Origin: Arcticibacter pallidicorallinus
Lineage (GTDB): Bacteria > Bacteroidota > Bacteroidia > Sphingobacteriales > Sphingobacteriaceae
DNA length: 64,000 nt
NCBI RefSeq assembly: GCF_003002875.1
Contig: NZ_PVTH01000002.1
Coordinates: 1 to 64,000 of the forward strand
Direction of reading: 5' to 3'
In this document: positions 10,669 through 19,692 of the stretch, piece after piece
How the letters are laid out: each line of letters begins with the position of its first letter
How positions within the stretch are numbered: position 1 is the stretch's first letter
Notes under the pieces: model-generated
What the model was told of the DNA's origin: nothing
Databases searched by the model: none
The model's input: the letters and a program-made list of their open reading frames with translations, nothing else
Program-made: the position numbers and the translations under genes

Positions 10669-11457
10669 TTACTCGTTTGCGGCTTTTCCTAAAGAGGCAA
10701 GTATTCCACCGTCTACATACAGGATATGTCCATTGACAAAGTCTGATGCTTTGGATGACAGGAATATTGCAGCTCCTTGCAAGTCATCTGTTTCTCCCCA
10801 GCGAGCGGCCGGGGTACGACTGATGATAAAATCATTAAAAGGGTGTCCATCTACACGGATAGGCGCGGTTTGAGAAGTAGCGAAATAGCCGGGTCCAATT
10901 CCATTCACCTGTATATTGAAAGGTGCCCATTCGGTCGCCAGATTCTTCGTTAGCATTTTTAGTCCGCCTTTTGCTGCGGCATAAGCACTTACTGTATTTC
11001 TTCCGACCTCACTCATCATGGAGCACATATTGATGATCTTACCTGCGCGGCGTTCGATCATCTGGCGGCCAATGTGTTTTGCCATGATAAACGGACCAGT
11101 AAGGTCTATTTTCAATACTTGTTCCCAATCAGCTACTTCCATGTCTATTACCGGAATTCGCTTTATGATACCTGCGTTATTAATCAGGATATCAATGGGA
11201 CCTACCTCTTCTTCAATTTTTGCTACGTTAGCTATTACAGCGGCTTCATCCGTTACGTCGAAAAGATATCCTTTGGCATCGATGCCCATTTTGTTATACT
11301 CTTCAATAGCCTGATCCAGCTTTTCTTGTGAAATATCATTGATGATTAGTTGAGCACCTGCGTTTGCAAGACCGGCAGCCATTGACATACCTAAGCCATG
11401 TGTCGCTCCGGTTACCAGGGCTCTTTTTCCTGTGAGGTCAAATAAAGAAATGGACAT
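10669..11457 (-). CDS. Short-chain dehydrogenase, gluconate 5-dehydrogenase / KduD-like
   Basis: A 262-residue classical SDR. The cofactor motif TGATHGLGMSMAAGLA lies near residue 17, NNAG near residue 92, the catalytic Ser in MCSMMSEVG, and YAAAKGG supplies the YxxxK pair. IMAKHIGRQMIERR and TPAARWGETDDL resemble the gluconate 5-dehydrogenase/KduD branch. In a pectin locus the expected reaction is reduction of 2,5-diketo-3-deoxygluconate to KDG, or interconversion of related sugar acids. A second SDR of the same branch diverges from it across 236 bases, so which is the true KduD cannot be decided from sequence alone. Confidence 0.8.
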   Translation of the reverse strand: MSISLFDLTGKRALVTGATHGLGMSMAAGLANAGAQLIINDISQEKLDQAIEEYNKMGIDAKGYLFDVTDEAAVIANVAKIEEEVGPIDILINNAGIIKRIPVIDMEVADWEQVLKIDLTGPFIMAKHIGRQMIERRAGKIINMCSMMSEVGRNTVSAYAAAKGGLKMLTKNLATEWAPFNIQVNGIGPGYFATSQTAPIRVDGHPFNDFIISRTPAARWGETDDLQGAAIFLSSKASDFVNGHILYVDGGILASLGKAANE

Positions 11458-11661
11458 TATTATTTAATTATATGTGAAATGATTATTCTTTGAAGTATTG
11501 CAAGTTTGTAAATAAATGTCATCGAAAAAATGATCTTAGTCATCCCCGGTGTTTTTTGGTCCTCCACGGAATTTATGCTCTTCAAAAATGTGTTTATTTG
11601 CATGCATCTGGCCATATTTCAAATAAGCAAGGAAGGCATTAGTTAATTTGTGTATAAACAG

Positions 11662-11669
11662 TAGTTTTG
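11662..11669 (+). promoter_or_regulatory. Candidate -7 promoter box of the kduD-kduI operon
   Basis: TAGTTTTG fits TAnnTTTG exactly and lies 24 bases before the SDR start. A TTTG at 11647-11650 is too close to be a normal -33 element. The 236-base divergent intergenic region has no match to the GCAAWCGTTNYCG motif. Confidence 0.45.
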
Positions 11670-11693
11670 CAGCACATTTTATCTTAAAAAGTA

Positions 11694-12464
11694 ATGGGCA
11701 ATAATTCTTTATTTGATTTATCGGGCAAAGTTGCTCTGGTAACGGGGTGCAATCGTGGCATTGGAAAAGCCATGGCTGAGGCGCTTGCAGAAGCGGGGGC
11801 GGATATTATTGGGGTTTCGGCTACGCTAGAACTTACGGGAAGTGAAACGGAGAATGCTGTACGTGCGTTAGGAAGAAATTTTAAAGCATATCAGTGTGAC
11901 TTCAGTAATCGCACTTCAGTGAAGGATTTTTCGAGGAAAGTGCTTGCTGAAAATGAGGTGATAGATATCCTTGTTAACAATGCCGGGACTATTCTGAGGC
12001 AGCCGGCAGCTGAACACTCCGACGAGTTTTGGGATAAGGTGATTGAGATTAATCTGAACAGCCAGTTTTTAATCAGCCGTGAGATCGGGGGAAGAATGAT
12101 TGAGAATGGATCCGGCAAGATTATTTTTACCGCTTCTCTGCTGACGTTTCAAGGCGGTATCAATGTTCCGGGGTATGCTGCTAGCAAGGGTGCTATCGGC
12201 AGTTTGATTAAAGCATTTTCGAATGAATGGGCTTCTAAAGGAATCAACGTGAACGGAATAGCGCCTGGTTATATATCGACGGATAACACTGAAGATCTGA
12301 GAAACGATGAGGAGAGGAGTAGATCAATACTAAGCAGGATACCTGCGGCCCGCTGGGGTGAGACGGAAGACTTTAAAGGTCCGGTTGTTTTCCTGGCATC
12401 GAAGGCTTCTAATTATGTACATGGAACCATCCTGACTGTCGACGGTGGTTGGATGGGACGTTAA
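11694..12464 (+). CDS. kduD: 2-deoxy-D-gluconate 3-dehydrogenase / 2,5-diketo-3-deoxygluconate reductase (KduD-like SDR)
   Basis: A 256-residue classical SDR with TGCNRGIGKAMAEALAEAG at the N-terminus, NNAG near residue 95, a catalytic Ser in TASLLTFQGG and YAASKGA as the YxxxK motif. The C-terminus ends in DGGWMGR, which is characteristic of KduD. It lies 25 bases upstream of kduI in the same operon, which strongly supports the step 2,5-diketo-3-deoxygluconate to KDG in the breakdown of unsaturated uronates released by pectate lyase. The paralogue on the opposite strand shares the same branch. Confidence 0.85.
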   Translation: MGNNSLFDLSGKVALVTGCNRGIGKAMAEALAEAGADIIGVSATLELTGSETENAVRALGRNFKAYQCDFSNRTSVKDFSRKVLAENEVIDILVNNAGTILRQPAAEHSDEFWDKVIEINLNSQFLISREIGGRMIENGSGKIIFTASLLTFQGGINVPGYAASKGAIGSLIKAFSNEWASKGINVNGIAPGYISTDNTEDLRNDEERSRSILSRIPAARWGETEDFKGPVVFLASKASNYVHGTILTVDGGWMGR

Positions 12465-12489
12465 AGTTTAAAACTAATAACTCTGAATT

Positions 12490-13326
12490 ATGATAATGAA
12501 TCAACGGTATGCACAAGGTCCTAAAGAAGTAGCATCTTTAGGAACGTCAGAACTTCGTGCAAATTTTTTGTTAGAAGACCTCATGCAGGCAGGTCAATTC
12601 AATTTTACCTACTCTCATTACGATCGTGCAATAACCGGAAGTGTGGTTCCGGTAAATGAGGAGCTGGAACTCCCTGTTTACGAAAATCTGCGCGCAGACT
12701 ATTTTCTAGAAAGACGTGAGCTTGGTATTATAAATGTGGGAGGAGATGGAAAGGTGTCTGTTGACGGTACCACGTACGAGGTTAACAGGTTAGATGCAGT
12801 TTATGTAGGCAAGGGCTCGAAATCAGTCGTGTTTTCAAGTGTTTCAGCTGAAAATCCTGCGAAGTTCTTCCTTTACTCTGTTCCAGCTCATAAAGAATAT
12901 CCTCATCAGCTTGTGAAGAAGGAGAATGCCTTCCCGACTACTGTTGGAAGCAAAGATACTGCTAACGAACGCACCATATACAAGTATATACATATGGAAG
13001 GCGCGAGAAGTTGTCAGATGGTAATGGGACTTACTATTTTAAGTACAGGATCTGTGTGGAATACCATGCCATCACATGTTCATGACCGTAGGATGGAGTC
13101 GTATTTTTATTTCGACGTTCCGGAAGATCAGGTGGTATTCCATTTTATGGGACAGCCTCAGGAGACTCGTCACCTGGTAGTTCAGAATCACCAGGCAATT
13201 ATTTCACCTCCCTGGTCAATTCATTCAGGAGGTGGTACATCGAACTACGGATTTATATGGGCGATGGCTGGCGAGAACCTGGTCTATTCTGATATGGATG
13301 CTGTGGCAATTAAAGATCTGAGGTAA
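12490..13326 (+). CDS. kduI: 5-dehydro-4-deoxy-D-glucuronate isomerase
   Basis: A 278-residue KduI-family cupin. The zinc-binding pattern SHVHDRRMESYFYF and the later HSGGGTSNYGFIWAM are diagnostic. It converts 5-keto-4-deoxyuronate, the spontaneous product of unsaturated galacturonate, into 2,5-diketo-3-deoxygluconate, which the kduD product reduces. The start at 12490 (MIMNQRY) has an alternative ATG six bases on. A strong terminator follows. Confidence 0.95.
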   Translation: MIMNQRYAQGPKEVASLGTSELRANFLLEDLMQAGQFNFTYSHYDRAITGSVVPVNEELELPVYENLRADYFLERRELGIINVGGDGKVSVDGTTYEVNRLDAVYVGKGSKSVVFSSVSAENPAKFFLYSVPAHKEYPHQLVKKENAFPTTVGSKDTANERTIYKYIHMEGARSCQMVMGLTILSTGSVWNTMPSHVHDRRMESYFYFDVPEDQVVFHFMGQPQETRHLVVQNHQAIISPPWSIHSGGGTSNYGFIWAMAGENLVYSDMDAVAIKDLR

Positions 13327-13376
13327 TAAAGATCATCCGATCGGGTGTTTCTAATCATAAAAAAGGCATCCTGATG

Positions 13377-13410
13377 AAGGGGATCCGGCGATAGTCGGAT
13401 CCCCTTTTGT
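13377..13410 (+). terminator. Terminator of kduD-kduI
   Basis: AAGGGGATCCG (13377-13387) pairs perfectly with CGGATCCCCTT (13396-13406) around 8 nt, followed by TTTTGTTTTTT. Confidence 0.88.
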
Positions 13411-13430
13411 TTTTTCTATCCACATCGTTA

Positions 13431-13448
13431 CCTCCGATAACGTTTGCG
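13431..13448 (-). promoter_or_regulatory. Candidate LacI-family operator, site 3
   Basis: Read on the minus strand the site is CGCAAACGTTATCGGAGG. It matches GCAAWCGTTNYCG but differs from sites 1 and 2 at two core bases. It lies 170 bases upstream of the GH28 start, in the 291-base gap that holds the kduI terminator and presumably the promoter of the large galacturonate operon. Confidence 0.35.
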
Positions 13449-13617
13449 TAAATTTATATTCTCAATTCATCTCTTTTTCAGGCTAAAGTCTGTAATCTTG
13501 CTTAAATCGTTTATACTAACCACATAAAGATTAGATAATTGAAACATTAGCTGAATGAGTAAGAGGGGGGAACCTCATATCTGAAAATGGTATATCGTTC
13601 GGTGATTAATAGGAAAC

Positions 13618-15297
13618 ATGAACAACACACGGAACTTAAAGGTAGCGATCGTTGCCTCGATTTTACAGTTGACTGGCTTTCAGTCGTTTTCCCAGCTTCA
13701 GTCGCCCTCTTGGCCAATCAATGTTCTACCCATAGTTGAGAAGCCGGTCTTTAAGGCCGATACCTTTAATATTGTTAAGTATGGAGCCATTAATGATGGC
13801 TTGACCTTGAATACGAAAAGTATTAATGCCGCAATTGAGGCCTGTAGCGCAAATGGTGGCGGCGTTGTTCTTGTACCAGCAGGTCTTTGGTCAACCGGTC
13901 CGGTTGAACTGAAGAGTAACGTTAACCTGCATCTTAAAAGTGATGCTGTTTTAAGCTTCAGTCGCGATAAATCCCAATACAAGTTAATTGAAGCAAACTG
14001 GGAAGGTCTTGCTGCAGTAAGAAACCAGCCTCCGATATCGGGTACCGGTCTGGAAAATGTTGCTATCACCGGTAAGGGAATCGTCGACGGTAACGGCGAT
14101 TCCTGGCGAATGGTAAAACGTGAAAAGCTAACCGCCAATCAGTGGGAGAAGCTGATTTCATCAGGCGGAGCGCTGGATCAAAGTGGAAAAATATGGTATC
14201 CATCAGCGAGCTCGCTTAAGGGATCTCAAACTAATAACGCGGGTGCTATAGCTCCTGGAAAGACGGCAAAAGACTACGAAGACATCAAAGATTTTTTAAG
14301 GCCGAATCTGCTCGTTCTTACAAAAACCAAGAACATCCTGTTAGAGGGTGTCACCTTTCAGAATTCACCTGCATGGAACGTCCATCCCATAATGTGCGAA
14401 AATATCATTATCAATAATATCGTGGTGAGAAATCCATGGTACGGGCAAAATGGCGATGGTCTGGATCTCGAATCATGTAAAAATGTGGTGGTAGAGAACA
14501 GCGTGTTTGATGTGGGAGATGATGCGATATGCATTAAGTCAGGAAGAGACGAGGAAGGCCGTAAAAGAGGCATTCCTACAGAAAACGTTCTTGTTAAAAA
14601 CTGTACTGTTTATCATGGACATGGTGGCTTTGTTGTAGGTAGTGAAATGTCGGGAGGGGCTAAAAACTTATTTATAACGGATTGCACTTTCATTGGGACC
14701 GATATTGGCTTGAGGTTCAAGACCACTCGTGGGAGAGGCGGTGTTGTGGAAAAAGTGTACATCAAGAACATTACAATGAAAGACATCCCCGGGGAGGCTG
14801 TTTTGTTTGACATGTACTATGGTGCAAAAAGTCCGGTATTCATAAACGATGGCGGGGCTAAGATGCCTAAGGAGGCTATAGTACCGGTGAACGAAGGGAC
14901 GCCGCAGTTTAAGGATATCCATGTAAATAATCTGGTGTGTGACGGGGCTGCGCGAGGCATTTTCGTAAGAGGCTTACCGGAAATGAATATCCAGAATATA
15001 CACCTGGAGAATATTACCATCCAGGCGAATAACGGTATTCAGATACAGGATGCTAAACGTATCCACTTTAGAAATGTTAATTTGATTGTCAAGAACACGC
15101 AACCTGTGGTCGATATAATGAACAGCAGCGGCTTGACTTTCGACGGTCTTAAATACAACGAAGGAGCAGAGCTTATCTTTGATGTGAAGGGAGAAAGAAG
15201 CACCAATATCACTCTGAGAAACGCTGAGCTAAAAAGCGCAAAGAGCATCGCCGACTTTAAGTATGGAGCGACCAAAAAAGCGTTAAAAACCCAATAG
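13618..15297 (+). CDS. Secreted polygalacturonase-like glycoside hydrolase (GH28)
   Basis: A 559-residue beta-helix hydrolase with a signal peptide to about residue 25. The catalytic aspartates are visible as NGDGLD (Asp280, Asp283) and the pair Asp301-Asp302 in VGDDAICIKSG; the HGHGGFVVGSE segment gives the conserved His, and RFKTTRGRGG the substrate-binding Arg/Lys region. An insert at about residues 160-225 is longer than in fungal endo-enzymes and suggests an exo-acting or rhamnogalacturonan-type GH28. It is the first gene of a six-gene operon with GH105 and the galacturonate pathway and probably acts in the periplasm on pectic oligomers. Confidence 0.9.
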   Translation: MNNTRNLKVAIVASILQLTGFQSFSQLQSPSWPINVLPIVEKPVFKADTFNIVKYGAINDGLTLNTKSINAAIEACSANGGGVVLVPAGLWSTGPVELKSNVNLHLKSDAVLSFSRDKSQYKLIEANWEGLAAVRNQPPISGTGLENVAITGKGIVDGNGDSWRMVKREKLTANQWEKLISSGGALDQSGKIWYPSASSLKGSQTNNAGAIAPGKTAKDYEDIKDFLRPNLLVLTKTKNILLEGVTFQNSPAWNVHPIMCENIIINNIVVRNPWYGQNGDGLDLESCKNVVVENSVFDVGDDAICIKSGRDEEGRKRGIPTENVLVKNCTVYHGHGGFVVGSEMSGGAKNLFITDCTFIGTDIGLRFKTTRGRGGVVEKVYIKNITMKDIPGEAVLFDMYYGAKSPVFINDGGAKMPKEAIVPVNEGTPQFKDIHVNNLVCDGAARGIFVRGLPEMNIQNIHLENITIQANNGIQIQDAKRIHFRNVNLIVKNTQPVVDIMNSSGLTFDGLKYNEGAELIFDVKGERSTNITLRNAELKSAKSIADFKYGATKKALKTQ

Positions 15298-15301
15298 GAC
15301 T

Positions 15302-17215
15302 ATGAAGAAAGTAGCTTTAATAATTGTTCTGGCTGTTGCATTTTTCTTTCCCGGGCCTGAGGTTACTGCCCAGTCGGTGCCTCTTTCTGAAAGGATGACT
15401 GCAACCGTACTGGATATTTGGGCTGACTCTCTGTGGACTGGTCGCCCTTTTAAGTGGACCTACGACCAGGGAGTTGTCCTGGAGGGTGTATCGGCAGTGT
15501 GGCAGCGTACTGGCAACAAAAAATACTTCGAATACATCAAGAAAAGTATGGACCACTTTGTCGGCGAAGACGGCAACATTCGTACTTATGACAAGAGCTC
15601 TCACAATATTGACAATATAAAAAACGGGAGATCGCTGCTGTTGCTTTATCAGGTAACGGGTCAGCAGAAATATTTGAAAGCTGCACAGGTCCTTCGTCAT
15701 CAATTGGATGAGCACCCGCGTACAAAAGAAGGCGGATTTTGGCATAAACGCATCTATCCTTATCAGATGTGGCTTGACGGTCTTTATATGGGACAGCCGT
15801 TCTATGCCGAATATTCTGCAATAACGAACGACACGAAAGCGTTTGAAGATATTGCAAACCAGTTTATCTTCATGGAAAATAATACCAGAGATACTAAGAC
15901 TGGATTACTATACCATGGCTGGGATGAATCCAGAGAGCAACGTTGGGCGAATAAAGCGACAGGGCGTTCTCCGCATGTATGGGGCAGAGCAATGGGTTGG
16001 TACGGTATGGGACTTGTAGACGCTCTGGAATATTTCCCTGCGAGCCATCCTGGGAGGAAAAAGCTAATTGATATACTAAACCGGTTTGCGGAAGCTGTTT
16101 CGAAGGTACAACAGCCTTCAGGCCTGTGGTATGATATCATCGATGTACCAGAAGGTAAGGGCAATTACCTCGAGTCTTCTGCTGCAAGTATGTTTGTATA
16201 TGCTATAGCAAAAGGTGTGAGACAAGGGTATCTTCCTGAACGATACTTTTCAGTAGCAAAAAAGGGTTTTGAAGGCATGAAAAGGGAGTTCGTTGAAGAA
16301 GTGAACGCTGAAAAAATCAACTTTAAAGGGACCGTTAGTGTTTCGGGACTAGGTAGTAAACCTTACCGTGATGGAAGCTTTGAGTATTACATGAGTGAGA
16401 AGGTTATCACAAACGATCCCAAGGGTGTAGGTTCTTTCATTAGTGCGTCAAATGAGATGGAGCTTGCAGCATTGCCTAAACCTGGTCTTGGAAAAACTGT
16501 CACTCTGGATTATTATTTTAATAATGAACGCAAGAAAGGACCCTTCGGACAAGAAATTCGCTATCATTATGCCTGGGAAGATCAGGCGAATAGTGGATTT
16601 TGGTTCTGGAAGAATCTTTTCAAAAACGCGGGAGCAAGCACCACCAGTCTCGAAGAAGCTCCTTCAGCATCCAATCTGACAAATTCATCCGTATATATCA
16701 TTGTTGATCCGGATACGGAAAAGGAAGCTGCGAAACCTAATTTTGTGAGCCAAAAGGATGTAGCCGAAATCACTGCTTGGGTGAAATCAGGAGGTGTTCT
16801 GGTGTTGATGTCTAATGATATAGGTAACTGCGAATTTAAGAACTTCAACAGGTTGGCACAGGCGTTTGGTATCACTTTTAATGAAGACCAGCGAAATACG
16901 GTTAAAGGCAAGCAGTTTGAGATGGCTGCCATCAATGTTCCTTCGGGAAATCGTATCTTTAAGACAGCAAAGAAGTTGTATATAAAGGAATTGAGTACTT
17001 TGAAACTGACAGGAAAAGCTGAGCCGGTTATAACTGAAAAAGGAGATGTTATCATGGCCACTTCAAGACTGGGTAAAGGAATAATCTTCGCTGTTGGTGA
17101 TCCCTGGTTGTATAATGAATACGTCGATGGTCGTAAGTTGCCAGCCAATTTTGATAATTTTGCTGCAGCGAATGATCTGGCCCAATGGCTGTTGCAGCAA
17201 TCAGCAAAAAAATGA
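15302..17215 (+). CDS. Unsaturated rhamnogalacturonyl hydrolase (GH105) with fused C-terminal domain
   Basis: A 637-residue secreted protein (signal peptide ending about residue 24, VTAQS). Residues about 30-375 form a GH105 (alpha/alpha)6 domain with the expected catalytic Asp159 in YPYQMWLDGLYMGQPF and the conserved HVWGRAMGW segment. This would hydrate and cleave the unsaturated uronic acid at the end of lyase products. Residues about 400-637 form a second domain (DYYFNNERKKGPFG, YIIVDPDTE, VKSGGVLVLMSND, GKGIIFAVGDPWLYNEY) resembling DUF4350/amidotransferase-like alpha/beta folds; no catalytic triad is obvious. GH105 enzymes of about 370 residues lack this part. It starts 4 bases after GH28 and is followed 36 bases later by uxaC. 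Confidence 0.88.
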   Translation: MKKVALIIVLAVAFFFPGPEVTAQSVPLSERMTATVLDIWADSLWTGRPFKWTYDQGVVLEGVSAVWQRTGNKKYFEYIKKSMDHFVGEDGNIRTYDKSSHNIDNIKNGRSLLLLYQVTGQQKYLKAAQVLRHQLDEHPRTKEGGFWHKRIYPYQMWLDGLYMGQPFYAEYSAITNDTKAFEDIANQFIFMENNTRDTKTGLLYHGWDESREQRWANKATGRSPHVWGRAMGWYGMGLVDALEYFPASHPGRKKLIDILNRFAEAVSKVQQPSGLWYDIIDVPEGKGNYLESSAASMFVYAIAKGVRQGYLPERYFSVAKKGFEGMKREFVEEVNAEKINFKGTVSVSGLGSKPYRDGSFEYYMSEKVITNDPKGVGSFISASNEMELAALPKPGLGKTVTLDYYFNNERKKGPFGQEIRYHYAWEDQANSGFWFWKNLFKNAGASTTSLEEAPSASNLTNSSVYIIVDPDTEKEAAKPNFVSQKDVAEITAWVKSGGVLVLMSNDIGNCEFKNFNRLAQAFGITFNEDQRNTVKGKQFEMAAINVPSGNRIFKTAKKLYIKELSTLKLTGKAEPVITEKGDVIMATSRLGKGIIFAVGDPWLYNEYVDGRKLPANFDNFAAANDLAQWLLQQSAKK

Positions 17216-17251
17216 GAACACACTTCTTAAGAGGTTTAATACATAGAGAAC

Positions 17252-18652
17252 ATGAAACAGTTTTTAGACGACAATTTTTTATTAACTAACCGCACGGCTG
17301 AGCGTCTTTATCACGAGTACGCAAAAGAGATGCCTATTATAGATTATCACAATCACTTAATTCCTGAGCAGATAGCGAACGATGTCAGCTTTGAGAATCT
17401 TACTCAAGTATGGTTGTATGGTGATCATTATAAGTGGCGTGCAATGCGGACCAACGGTGTTAATGAGGATTACATCACCGGCGGTAAGAGTGATTTTGAA
17501 AAGTTTGAAAAATGGGCTGAAACCGTTCCTTATACAATGAGAAATCCTCTTTACCACTGGACTCATTTGGAACTGCGTCGTTATTTCGGTGTGAATGATA
17601 TTCTATCAGGCAGCACCGCCAGGAAGGTGTATGATGCATGTAATGCGAAGCTGGTAACTCCCGAGTACTCAGTAAGAGGCCTTTTGAACAAGATGAAAGT
17701 CGAAGCTGTTTGTACCACGGATGATCCTATAGACTCTCTTGAACATCATCAAAAGATTGCGGCAGAGGGAATAGCTCTACAGGTTCGACCAACGTTTCGT
17801 CCCGATAAAGCAATGGCTGCCGAAGATGTGGCCAGCTTGAACGATTATATCAACAAGGTTGAAAAAGTAACGGAATTGAGTATTTCAGATTTTGATACCT
17901 ATCTGAAGGCTTTAAAGCAAAGACACGACTATTTCGATGCAAATGGCTGCCGCGTATCGGATCACGGTCTTGAGCAAATTTATGCTGAGGACTATACTGA
18001 CGAGGAGATAAGCAAAATCTTTTCCAAGATAAGAAGTAACGGTGCACTTACAGAACTAGAGGTACTTAAGTTTAAGTCTGCAATGCTGGTTCACTTTGCG
18101 AAGTGGGACCATGAAAAAGGATGGGTTCAGCAGTTTCACTTAGGCGCTTTAAGAAATAACAATCGCCGTATGCTTTCCATTTTAGGTCCGGATACAGGTT
18201 GGGATTCTATTGGTGATTTCAGTCAGGGAAGGCAGCTATCTAAATTTTTAAATGGTTTGGACACCAGCGATCAGCTTGCAAAGACGGTAATTTATAACCT
18301 GAATCCTGCGGATAATGAGCTTATAGCAACGATGATCGGCAACTTCAATGACGGTTCTGTCGCTGGTAAAGTGCAGTTTGGTTCTGGCTGGTGGTTCCTT
18401 GACCAGAAAGACGGGATGATTAAGCAAATGAACGCTCTATCCAATATGGGTTTGATAAGCCGTTTTATCGGAATGCTTACTGATTCAAGAAGCTTCCTTT
18501 CTTACCCGCGACATGAGTACTTCAGAAGGATTCTTTGTAATCTTTTCGGTGAAGAAGTGGAGAACGGTGAATTGCCGAATGACATAGAATGGATAGGCAA
18601 GATGGTGAAGGATATTTGTTATTATAACGCAAAAAATTATATAAGCTGGTGA
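17252..18652 (+). CDS. uxaC: Glucuronate/galacturonate isomerase
   Basis: A 466-residue uronate isomerase with the metal-binding DYHNHL near the N-terminus and family segments WKWRAMR-like (HYKWRAMRTNGV), TTDDP, RPTFRPDKA and FGSGWWF. It converts D-galacturonate to D-tagaturonate, or glucuronate to fructuronate, in the cytoplasm, as the first step of the Ashwell pathway. It is encoded between secreted GH105 and a KDG kinase, and its stop codon overlaps the kinase start by 4 bases, implying translational coupling. Confidence 0.95.
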   Translation: MKQFLDDNFLLTNRTAERLYHEYAKEMPIIDYHNHLIPEQIANDVSFENLTQVWLYGDHYKWRAMRTNGVNEDYITGGKSDFEKFEKWAETVPYTMRNPLYHWTHLELRRYFGVNDILSGSTARKVYDACNAKLVTPEYSVRGLLNKMKVEAVCTTDDPIDSLEHHQKIAAEGIALQVRPTFRPDKAMAAEDVASLNDYINKVEKVTELSISDFDTYLKALKQRHDYFDANGCRVSDHGLEQIYAEDYTDEEISKIFSKIRSNGALTELEVLKFKSAMLVHFAKWDHEKGWVQQFHLGALRNNNRRMLSILGPDTGWDSIGDFSQGRQLSKFLNGLDTSDQLAKTVIYNLNPADNELIATMIGNFNDGSVAGKVQFGSGWWFLDQKDGMIKQMNALSNMGLISRFIGMLTDSRSFLSYPRHEYFRRILCNLFGEEVENGELPNDIEWIGKMVKDICYYNAKNYISW

Positions 18653-19671
18653 TAAGTAAAGTATTGTGCTTTGGAGAATTGTTGTTAAGGGTTTCTCCAT
18701 CTTCTGGTGATGAAGCAGAAAAACACCCTTTCCTATTGTATGTCGGTGGAGCAGAGGCTAACACAGCTACGGCTTTGGCAGGCTGGAACATTCCTGTGAA
18801 GTACTGTACGGTTTTGCCCGACAATTTCATGTCAAAGTACGTTACGGATTACCTCGAATACAAAGGCATCTATACCTCCTCTGTAATTTTTGCAGGTGAT
18901 CGGATAGGTGTTTATTACCTCGACAGAGGTGCTGATCTGAAAAGTAGTGTCGTTTATGACAGAGAGCATTCATCATTCGCTAATTTAAAAAGGGGAATGA
19001 TTGATTGGGACAAAGTTTTACGCGACGTATCCTGGTTTAATTTCACTGCAATAAGTCCGGCTCTTAATGCGAATGTGGCTGACGTTTGCCTCGAGGGCCT
19101 GGAAGCTGCATCGCGGAAAAATATACGCATATCGGTGGATCTTAATTACCGTTCGCGTCTCTGGAAGTATGGCAAGGAGCCAATTGAAGTGATGCCAAAG
19201 CTGGTGGAATATTGTGATGTTGTCATGGGCAATATATGGTCTGCCAATAGCTTGCTCGGCACATCAATTGACGATAACATTCATGAAAAGGGAACAAAGC
19301 AGGCGTATCTCGATCACGCTAAAAGCACTTCTATGGAAATAATGGATCTCTTTCCAAAATGTAAAGCAGTAGCAAATACTTTCCGTTTTGATAGCAATAA
19401 GGTAGATCTCTTATATTATACAAGTCTGTACACCGATGGTAAGCAATACAATTCACCTGAGTATAGAACTGTTGGCGTAGTAGACCGGTCTGGCAGCGGA
19501 GATTGTTTTATGGGTGGTCTAATCTACGGATCTTATTTGCAGCATGACCCACAGGAGACTTTAAACTATGCTACTGCCGCAGCTTTCGGTAAACTGCAGG
19601 AGAAAGGAGATGCCACTGGACAGGATATTCTCAGAGTAGCAAAAATCAATAAAGAGAGTCAAGAAGATTAA
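18649..19671 (+). CDS. kdgK: 2-keto-3-deoxygluconate kinase (PfkB family), operon copy
   Basis: A 340-residue ribokinase-like kinase. The start codon is GTG at 18649, overlapping the uxaC stop (GTGA). GGAEANTATALAGW is the N-terminal PfkB signature, and DRSGSGDCFMGGLIYG carries the catalytic Asp of the GSGD motif. Context (uxaC upstream, uxaB and uxaA downstream) points to KDG phosphorylation to KDPG. A second kinase of the family is encoded at 23232-24257; the two differ in the ATP/lid region (here NTFRFDSNK against STLRESHSAS), so they may differ in substrate or regulation. Confidence 0.85.
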   Translation: MISKVLCFGELLLRVSPSSGDEAEKHPFLLYVGGAEANTATALAGWNIPVKYCTVLPDNFMSKYVTDYLEYKGIYTSSVIFAGDRIGVYYLDRGADLKSSVVYDREHSSFANLKRGMIDWDKVLRDVSWFNFTAISPALNANVADVCLEGLEAASRKNIRISVDLNYRSRLWKYGKEPIEVMPKLVEYCDVVMGNIWSANSLLGTSIDDNIHEKGTKQAYLDHAKSTSMEIMDLFPKCKAVANTFRFDSNKVDLLYYTSLYTDGKQYNSPEYRTVGVVDRSGSGDCFMGGLIYGSYLQHDPQETLNYATAAAFGKLQEKGDATGQDILRVAKINKESQED

Positions 19672-19692
19672 TTAAGTAAGATAAAATAACAT

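Noticed and set aside
16582-17223. Long minus-strand open frame (213 residues) opposite GH105
   Set aside because: The plus strand encodes a clear continuous protein here; the antisense frame has no recognisable motif and a composition expected of a shadow.
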